From contig JBGSKV010000108.1 in assembly GCA_041740975.1 (NCBI GenBank), positions 1 to 12,183 of the forward strand: 12,183 nt of DNA, read 5' to 3'. The notes below the pieces were generated by a model, which was given only the letters and a program-made list of their open reading frames with translations, was not told the DNA's origin and ran no database searches. The DNA is from JBGSKV01 sp041740975. GTDB taxonomy: Bacteria; Bdellovibrionota_B; Oligoflexia; Oligoflexales; JALZUQ01. Shown here one piece after another: positions 7,415 to 12,183 of this stretch; positions within the stretch are counted from its first letter, which is position 1; each line of letters opens with the position of its first letter. The translations under genes and the position numbers were made by a program.

Positions 7415-7464
7415 AAAAACCGCTCGGTCATGGACCTGAATGTCCACTCCCTCGCGGTTTTTTT
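7415..7464 (+). terminator. Rho-independent terminator after tRNA-Asp
   Basis: AAAAACCGC (7415-7423) pairs with GCGGTTTTT (7454-7462), and the T run continues to 7464. The interior contains a second small hairpin, TGGAC (7431-7435) with GTCCA (7442-7446). The A-rich left arm means it could also stop transcripts from the minus strand. It is the first clear terminator after the oxidase operon. Confidence 0.78.
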
Positions 7465-7515
7465 GTTTTCCTTGTCTCCGGAAAAAAAAACTTCAGCTGG
7501 CTTTAGTCGCGAGCT

Positions 7516-7555
7516 GGGACTCGAACTTGCCATATTTCATCCTAGGTCCGAGTCC
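7516..7555. repeat. Inverted repeat with a tRNA T-arm-like arm
   Basis: GGACTCG (7517-7523) pairs with CGAGTCC (7549-7555) across a 25-base loop. The left arm is part of GGGACTCGAAC (7516-7526), an exact reverse complement of the tRNA-Asp T-arm stretch at 7354-7364. It may be a remnant of another tRNA gene or of a recombination event. A full cloverleaf could not be drawn here. The T run on the minus strand (A-rich at 7561-7577 on the plus strand) lies on the upstream side for a minus-strand transcript, so it is not a convincing terminator. Confidence 0.4.
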
Positions 7556-7593
7556 AAAGAATAAAAAAAAATAAAAACGTTAACCACTTGAAA

Positions 7594-8081
7594 TCACGAG
7601 GGCTGCCTCGTTTCGCGTGGTCTCATGAGTTCGTTCGATTCAAATATTCCCGTACGCATTTTAACAGATAAATGATGGGGACCCATTTCGCGCACAATGG
7701 TGGCAATAAAAATTCGGAATTTTTCAGATTCAGATAGAAGAGAACTAGCAGCTACATTGCCAAAAACCGTAGGCGATGGACAACAACAATTGAATTCTAC
7801 TTCACCTGAAAATTCGAGAAACCATTTTGCCAACCGTACAAAGTCTAGCGGGTCCCTTCCCACAATCTAGGGTGTAAGTTTGTAGAGTGAGCCTTATCCC
7901 TGAGTGATTTCTGGTGCAAAAACCGGGGACAAATTTCTGGGCTCGTTATCTTTGGTAACTCGAAGTAAGGAGTCGTGCAAAAGCCAGGCGAGTGAACCTT
8001 GGAAAACCACAAACGCGCTGGAAAGTTTGTCATTCCATGTATTCGGGCCAAGCCGAATTTAGGTTTGTCATTGTTCATCAA
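7594..8081 (-). pseudogene. Decayed tRNA-dihydrouridine synthase (Dus family), truncated
   Basis: Two minus-strand reading frames together spell the first half of a Dus protein, a flavoenzyme that makes dihydrouridine in tRNA. From 8081 the first frame gives GMTNFPARLWFSK and PGFCTTPY, the family N terminus. Near 7963-7967 a one-base shift moves the match to the second frame: LRVTKDNEP, FAPE, then LTP-stop-IVGRDPLDFVRLAKWF, the core NCCCPSPTVFG with the catalytic-site Cys region, and LSVKMRTG. In that frame TAA (7894-7896) and TAG (7867-7869) interrupt the product; the TAG stands where family members usually have Gln. The glycine-rich part after the core (usually GxGAGSSLL) reads GNVAASSLL. 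After about 160 residues the match ends, and the C-terminal half was not found in any minus frame down to the tRNA terminator. The gene is clearly dead. It overlaps the artificial upstream extension of the next gene. Confidence 0.82.
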
Positions 8082-8168
8082 CTTTGTGACATATGGATAC
8101 CAGATGCAATAATAATGGCCAAGGATCGAAAAAATGCTAACATATGGTTGAACTCACAGAGAAAAAGT

Positions 8169-9935
8169 ATGCAAAAATCGAAACTTGAGAAAAGTAATCT
8201 GATTTTTATCCTGGTCGGTCTCTCTTTGATTTGTGGCTTTTTTAGTATCGGTCAAATAAAAGGCGGATATGACGTTCACTTTACGAACTGGACCGAAAAT
8301 TCGGTTGGTGAACTGCGCATATGGGTCATGACGAGTCTCCTTCTTTTTCCGGCGTGTTGTTTTTTGGGGTATGCTTTTAGAAAATACTTTTATTCTTTGC
8401 CGGAGCAGATTTCTAATCTCTTATCAAAAACCACCTCGCGACAACGAATTCTGGGTTTGATTGTAATTTTTACGATTAGCTTTGGTTTGGCACGCTACGG
8501 CAATACAAATGTTTTGCATGGTTACCCTATTACGGATGACGAGTGGGGAACCAAATTTGGCGGCGATGTACTCGCTTCGGGAAATTTAATGATTCCCGAT
8601 TTTCAACCAACTGGCACTTTTGATCATCCCTTTCTTTATAAGCGCGACGGTAAGATTACGAGTTTCGACTTTCCTGGCATTTTGGCAACTTGGGCGGTCG
8701 CAAAGTTAACCAATACCGATACGGTACTTTGGGCTATTGCGGCGGGGCTCACGACAATTGTCATGGTGCTTTTACTGAATCTCCAGCTTTCGGCGGGGTG
8801 GGCTTTAGTTGGTGCCGGGTTAATGCTGTTTTCGCCAATGCATATCACTTTGAGCATAACATCTCATGCGCACGTACTTTCGAAACTTCCACTGGCTTGT
8901 GCGTTGTTATTTTACTTTCTCGGCGCTACACGCGGTAAGTTTTGGTATTGGTTCGCCGCTGGGTTTTTTGGCGCGACGATGATGGGTTTTCGTTTATTTG
9001 AAGGTGTTTTTATTGCCTTGCCATTTGCAATTTACACACTTTATCAATGCTACAAAAATGAAGCTCATTTCAAAAATGCCTTTTGGGCGATTGTAGCGGG
9101 CGCATTCTTGCCGCTTTTGATTCAGGCGTTTTACTACCAGGCGATTACTGGTGATTTTTGGTATCCGCCGCGATTCGCTCGCGGTATGCACAACGAAGAC
9201 TGGTCGATATACAAACTCTGGGAAAGATTTGGCCTTAATGTCATCAATAATATTTTTCTTTTGAATGTTTGGTTTCTCGGGTTCATAGGTACTATCAGTT
9301 TTGTTTTTGGAGTGAAGACGGACTGGTTTTCTAAAGTTTGTGCTTATGCGATTCTTAGTGTTATCTCCTTGGGTCTACTGCATGATGATCACGGTATACA
9401 TTCGGTAGGTCCTATTCATTATTCAGAATGCGTATTGTTGTTGGTAGTTATATGCGTCAACGGCTTAAAACGAATTTGGGAATTATTACCAGATCAAGCC
9501 AATTTTCGCGGCACTTTCGTAGCTATTATATGTCTGTTTCTCAGTATCGGCCTTACGTCATTCACGGGAAAATATTGGAAGAGCCTAGAAAAACAAGCCA
9601 TCATGCACAAGGGCATATTTGATTTCATAACTGAACAGCACCAAGATATATTAAAAAGACTAGACCTTCCCAAGGATGTTCCCGCAATTGTCGTTGCTCC
9701 CAAATACCTGAATCTATGGGTGGTCAAACAGGAAAATTCTGATACGGGGTCGTTTGTGTATGATTGGCCGATGCCAAGTCCTGAAATGAGTGAGCAGATA
9801 CTATTCGTTCGTTTCCATGATGGGGTCGTCGAAAAACTTCAAAAACAATATCCAAATCATATGCTATTGGAATTGTTGCCGATCGAAAAAGAACCCTATA
9901 TGTCGATCAAACCTTACCTGCGCAAAAAACTCTAA
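8169..9935 (+). CDS. Polytopic membrane glycosyltransferase, GT-C superfamily (GT39-like)
   Basis: With the ATG at 8169 the product has 588 residues. It has about eleven hydrophobic helices, then a soluble C-terminal part from about residue 480 to the end. Early after the second or third helix comes GYPITDDEWGTKFGG (Asp123, Asp124, Glu125), in the first large periplasmic loop, where GT-C enzymes such as GT39 and ArnT-like proteins place their catalytic acid. The following HPFLYKRDGKITSFDFPG (about 150-167) resembles related bacterial GT39-like proteins as I remember them. Such enzymes transfer sugars from a polyprenyl-phosphate donor on the outer face of the inner membrane; acceptor and sugar are unknown. 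The frame is open upstream to 7992, but that part overlaps the dus pseudogene. ATG 8115 has no ribosome binding site, while 8169 has a weak AGAG seven bases upstream. Start certainty is modest. Confidence 0.75.
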   Translation: MQKSKLEKSNLIFILVGLSLICGFFSIGQIKGGYDVHFTNWTENSVGELRIWVMTSLLLFPACCFLGYAFRKYFYSLPEQISNLLSKTTSRQRILGLIVIFTISFGLARYGNTNVLHGYPITDDEWGTKFGGDVLASGNLMIPDFQPTGTFDHPFLYKRDGKITSFDFPGILATWAVAKLTNTDTVLWAIAAGLTTIVMVLLLNLQLSAGWALVGAGLMLFSPMHITLSITSHAHVLSKLPLACALLFYFLGATRGKFWYWFAAGFFGATMMGFRLFEGVFIALPFAIYTLYQCYKNEAHFKNAFWAIVAGAFLPLLIQAFYYQAITGDFWYPPRFARGMHNEDWSIYKLWERFGLNVINNIFLLNVWFLGFIGTISFVFGVKTDWFSKVCAYAILSVISLGLLHDDHGIHSVGPIHYSECVLLLVVICVNGLKRIWELLPDQANFRGTFVAIICLFLSIGLTSFTGKYWKSLEKQAIMHKGIFDFITEQHQDILKRLDLPKDVPAIVVAPKYLNLWVVKQENSDTGSFVYDWPMPSPEMSEQILFVRFHDGVVEKLQKQYPNHMLLELLPIEKEPYMSIKPYLRKKL

Positions 9936-9945
9936 TTAAGATAAT

Positions 9946-9969
9946 TAAGGGACGCACGACTGTCCCTTA
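9946..9969 (+). terminator. Hairpin just after the GT39-like gene, possible terminator
   Basis: TAAGGGAC (9946-9953) pairs perfectly with GTCCCTTA (9962-9969) around an 8-base loop, starting 11 bases after the stop codon. No T run follows on the plus strand, so it may be a weak terminator or a 3'-end stabilising hairpin. Confidence 0.45.
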
Positions 9970-10002
9970 GTTAAAAATATTGAGTACGTTTATTGGTGGG
10001 CG

Positions 10003-10018
10003 GCCGATCGCGGCTTTT
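10003..10018 (+). terminator. Small GC hairpin with T run, weak terminator candidate
   Basis: GCCG (10003-10006) and CGGC (10011-10014) enclose ATCG, followed by TTTT. The stem is short, so this is a weak candidate. The rest of the gap between 9936 and 10154 holds no gene; a promoter for the next gene is expected there, but no good pair of boxes was found. Confidence 0.25.
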
Positions 10019-10154
10019 ATGACAGTAGAAAGGTGACCTGGGATAGTCATGTCGTTTAATTTTGCTAGTCTGATTTCATTTCTGTTAGTAAAATTGATGA
10101 AATAGTTGCTGATATTTTGTTAACCGTCGCATTCAATCATATTGCTGGGAAGCC

Positions 10155-11891
10155 ATGAAAACATTTTTGAGCACAAAAAGCGCCGGGGCAACTGCCGCTT
10201 CTTTGCTTTTCGTAGTTTACTATTTTACTTCAGCCAATTATTTAGCGGACGGAGATTCCGGCGAGTTTGCTTACCTTGCGTTGAACAGAACGATCGCCCA
10301 TCCACCCGGATATCCCTTGTATTCATATATTCTCGTTGGTCTAGGCTACGTAACTCACTCTCTTTTCATTCATACTCTTTTTTCAGGTCTCTGCGTAGCT
10401 GCTGCAATTGGTCTGCAATTTATAACCTGGCAGGGCATCATTTCGGGAATGGGTCTTTTCGTCGCTTGCTTGGTAGCCGGATTATCGCCACCAATTTGGC
10501 AAATTGCTACGTCCACAGAACCTTTCGCGCTTAACCTTTTACTTTGTAGTGCCGTAATTTACTTTCAGGTTAGAATTCTCAGACAGAATGTCTCAGCACC
10601 CAAGTTGTGGCAGCCGTTTCTTTTTTTGGGCTTACTCTTTGGATGGGGCTTTTGCAATCATCATATTTTGGTTCTGTTGGCGCCCGGAACACTTATCGCG
10701 TACTTTTGTAACCAGTCTGCACGCAACAACTTTGTTAAGACTGTAGGTTTATTTTCTGCTGGTTTTTTATTAGGCTTATTACCTATTTCCTATTTTTTAG
10801 TAGCCGACAGCAATAACTTATATAGTTGGGGCAATTGGTCGCAATTTTGGCCCCAACTGGTTCACCATATGCTGCGTCGTGACTATGGAACTTTTACACT
10901 TTCATCAAGCGTAAGCGGCATTTTTCATTGGAAACCGCTTTGGTATTACCTCTCTATGTTGCCGTTCTATCTTGGATTCTGCTTTTTAGCGGGAGTCATC
11001 CCTTGCCTTGTCAGGCGAAACTGTCCAGGCTTATTAAGGAAGACATGGTCCAAGCAAACATTGATTCTTGTTCTTTGCAATGTATTTTTTACCAACATTT
11101 TGTTCACGTTAAAGCTCGGCGATGTTGTGGACGGCCCTGACTCCATTGTTTTGCAAAGATTTTTTGCGCTTAGTTTGATTACTCTTTTGCCTGTCTATGC
11201 ATTTATTCTGGAAATGTGGTTCTCTTTTTTTAACTCGCGCGCTTTCCGAATCATTTCTTTGATTGTTATTGTGACGACATCTTTTCTGCTTCATGTCGAG
11301 CAAAGCAATCGACGTAAACATCATCTAATCGACGATTATATTTATAATATTACCCATATAATCCCAGCTAACACCATTCTCATGACTTCGTCAGATTTTG
11401 ATTATTATGGAATGATTTATTCTTTAGATCGTAATGTTCCTGAGAAAAAAATCCGAGTGATTCATCCAACCGGATGGGGTCATCCTTTTTACCGTGAAAA
11501 AATCATCGATTTTACGGGCTACCCTGATAGTAATGGCATTGGTTTTTCAAACTTTTTTAATTGGATGATTGCTACGAGGCAAGTCTATCTTACGGAATTA
11601 GCTTTTGCACAGCTAGCCCCCTATCTTCCGTACGCTGAGTTTAAATGCCCTATTGCTAGAATCAACCCTATAAATGCCGCAAGCCAACCTTTTGCTGAAC
11701 AATTAAAAGAAATTCAAAGAATAGATGCGTCGCTAAAATATCCCACAAAAGAGGCCATTGACAATGCTACGGAATGGGAACTTCAGGCACTGCGCGTTTG
11801 GCGAACCTGCTGGCAAAAATTTGGAGAGCACTCACAAATGGCGGGCAGCGAACCAACAAGCAAACGTCTAGAGGGACTGGATTTTCAATGA
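10155..11891 (+). CDS. DUF2723-like polytopic membrane protein (GT-C type)
   Basis: A 578-residue membrane protein with about ten to eleven helices over residues 10-385 and a soluble C-terminal domain of about 190 residues. Near the N terminus, just after the first helix, ADGDSGEFAYLA (Asp32, Asp34, Glu37) is followed by AHPPGYPLYSY (48-58). This D-x-GE...HPPGYPL pattern is the hallmark of the DUF2723 family, whose fold groups with GT-C glycosyltransferases; the acidic residues would lie in the first periplasmic loop. The donor and acceptor are unknown, and cell-surface glycan or protein modification is a reasonable guess. GGGAAG ends only two bases before the ATG, closer than usual, so initiation may be weak. 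By eye the gene looks more AT-rich than the oxidase genes. A gap of 219 bases separates it from the GT39-like gene, so it is probably its own unit. Confidence 0.8.
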   Translation: MKTFLSTKSAGATAASLLFVVYYFTSANYLADGDSGEFAYLALNRTIAHPPGYPLYSYILVGLGYVTHSLFIHTLFSGLCVAAAIGLQFITWQGIISGMGLFVACLVAGLSPPIWQIATSTEPFALNLLLCSAVIYFQVRILRQNVSAPKLWQPFLFLGLLFGWGFCNHHILVLLAPGTLIAYFCNQSARNNFVKTVGLFSAGFLLGLLPISYFLVADSNNLYSWGNWSQFWPQLVHHMLRRDYGTFTLSSSVSGIFHWKPLWYYLSMLPFYLGFCFLAGVIPCLVRRNCPGLLRKTWSKQTLILVLCNVFFTNILFTLKLGDVVDGPDSIVLQRFFALSLITLLPVYAFILEMWFSFFNSRAFRIISLIVIVTTSFLLHVEQSNRRKHHLIDDYIYNITHIIPANTILMTSSDFDYYGMIYSLDRNVPEKKIRVIHPTGWGHPFYREKIIDFTGYPDSNGIGFSNFFNWMIATRQVYLTELAFAQLAPYLPYAEFKCPIARINPINAASQPFAEQLKEIQRIDASLKYPTKEAIDNATEWELQALRVWRTCWQKFGEHSQMAGSEPTSKRLEGLDFQ

Positions 11892-11919
11892 GTCCTAGCC
11901 TATTAAAAATCTTGTATAA

Positions 11920-11943
11920 CTTTGCGTAAACAGCAAAGCTTTT
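11920..11943 (+). terminator. Weak terminator candidate after the DUF2723-like gene
   Basis: CTTTGC (11920-11925) pairs with GCAAAG (11933-11938) around a 7-base loop, followed by CTTTTG. The stem is short and the T run is only four bases. The remainder of the gap to 12021 shows no supported gene. Confidence 0.3.
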
Positions 11944-12021
11944 GTCATCCATAGCGATCGGCGTGCTGCGCACTTGATGCGAAGGATCTCCAAGAAATTT
12001 ATTAATCAAGAGGGTTAGATT

Positions 12022-12183
12022 ATGACCGCAAAATTCGAAATAAAATCTAAGGTTCAGTGGAAGTGGATGGGCGGAACCGTGGATGGTTTTGTTGAGGAGA
12101 TTTTTTTTGAATCCGTCTCAAAACTCATCAAAGGCAAAAAAATCGTGAGGCACGGCAGTCCAGAAAAGCCCGCTTACCTGGTC
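12022..12183 (+). CDS. DUF2945/HVA1-like small protein, partial at the window edge
   Basis: The first 54 codons of a gene that runs off the window. AAGAGGG (12008-12014) lies seven bases before the ATG, a strong ribosome binding site. The visible sequence has KVQWKWMGGTVDGFVEEI (10-27) and, further on, GSPEKPAYLV (45-54). This resembles the short DUF2945 family, now linked to a Tudor-like HVA1 domain, which has a basic K-V-x-W start, a G-x-V strand and a S/G-x-x-x-P-x-Y-L-V motif. The family's function is not well established. No signal peptide is visible. The call rests on a short match by eye and the C-terminal part is missing. Confidence 0.6.
   Translation, partial: MTAKFEIKSKVQWKWMGGTVDGFVEEIFFESVSKLIKGKKIVRHGSPEKPAYLV

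Noticed and set aside
7336..7533. Minus-strand frame of 65 codons across tRNA-Asp
   Set aside because: It is antisense to the tRNA and ends in the RRDSNPRPPA-type string that is a well-known artefact of translating tRNA genes.
7596..7611. Hairpin ACGAGG-gctg-CCTCGT near the end of the dus remnant
   Set aside because: A six-base-pair stem without an adjacent T run on either strand is too weak to call a terminator.
11767..12009. Minus-strand open frame of 80 codons after the DUF2723-like gene
   Set aside because: It starts with TTG without a ribosome binding site, half of it is antisense to the DUF2723-like gene, and no family was recognised.
7301..12183. tRNA-Asp as the attachment site of an intact genomic island
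   Set aside because: No integrase gene and no direct repeat of the tRNA 3' end was seen downstream in the window; only an inverted 11-base fragment was found.
1..12183. CRISPR arrays, insertion sequences or toxin-antitoxin genes
   Set aside because: No regularly spaced repeats, transposase motifs or small paired genes were seen on either strand.

Overview
This window looks like chromosomal DNA of a free-living or predatory aerobic Gram-negative bacterium. The gene set (a caa3-type cytochrome c oxidase operon with a lipoprotein subunit II fused to cytochrome c, di-heme peroxidase, CtaG-type assembly protein, DUF2723 membrane protein) and the moderate base composition would fit the Bdellovibrionota or a related former deltaproteobacterial group. 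That placement is inference; no 16S or other marker gene is present.

Layout. (1) Positions 17-1800, minus strand: a membrane-anchored di-heme cytochrome c peroxidase/MauG-family protein followed, with a 4-base overlap, by a [2Fe-2S] ferredoxin. (2) Divergently, 1847-2254: a small exported YtkA/FixH-like protein with Met/His-rich motifs. (3) 2412-7234: a tight plus-strand operon for an A-family caa3 oxidase: subunit II (CuA plus cytochrome c), subunit I, subunit III, a small subunit IV, and a CtaG-family assembly protein. (4) 7252-7464: a well-formed sigma70-type promoter, tRNA-Asp(GUC) with encoded CCA, and a rho-independent terminator. (5) 7465-8168: a scar region with a short tRNA T-arm-like inverted fragment and, on the minus strand, a decayed and truncated tRNA-dihydrouridine synthase gene (one frameshift, two in-frame stops, C-terminal part missing). 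(6) 8169-11891: two large polytopic membrane proteins of the GT-C glycosyltransferase type, one GT39-like with a DDE motif and one DUF2723-like with a D-x-GE...HPPG motif, each apparently a separate unit. (7) From 12022 to the edge: the start of a DUF2945-like small protein, cut by the window.

How the genes work together. The oxidase genes encode the proton-pumping terminal step of aerobic respiration. The CtaG-like protein, and possibly the small exported Met/His protein upstream, are likely to serve metal delivery or assembly. The divergent di-heme protein could handle peroxide or oxidise a periplasmic partner. After tRNA-Asp the content changes to cell-envelope glycosylation and gene debris, which suggests that the stretch downstream of the tRNA is a recombination-prone or accessory segment. 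No clear new defence or mobile system is visible. The least obvious result is the hidden dihydrouridine-synthase pseudogene; no intact open reading frame reveals it, and it shows that the long upstream extension of the 8169 gene is not real coding sequence.
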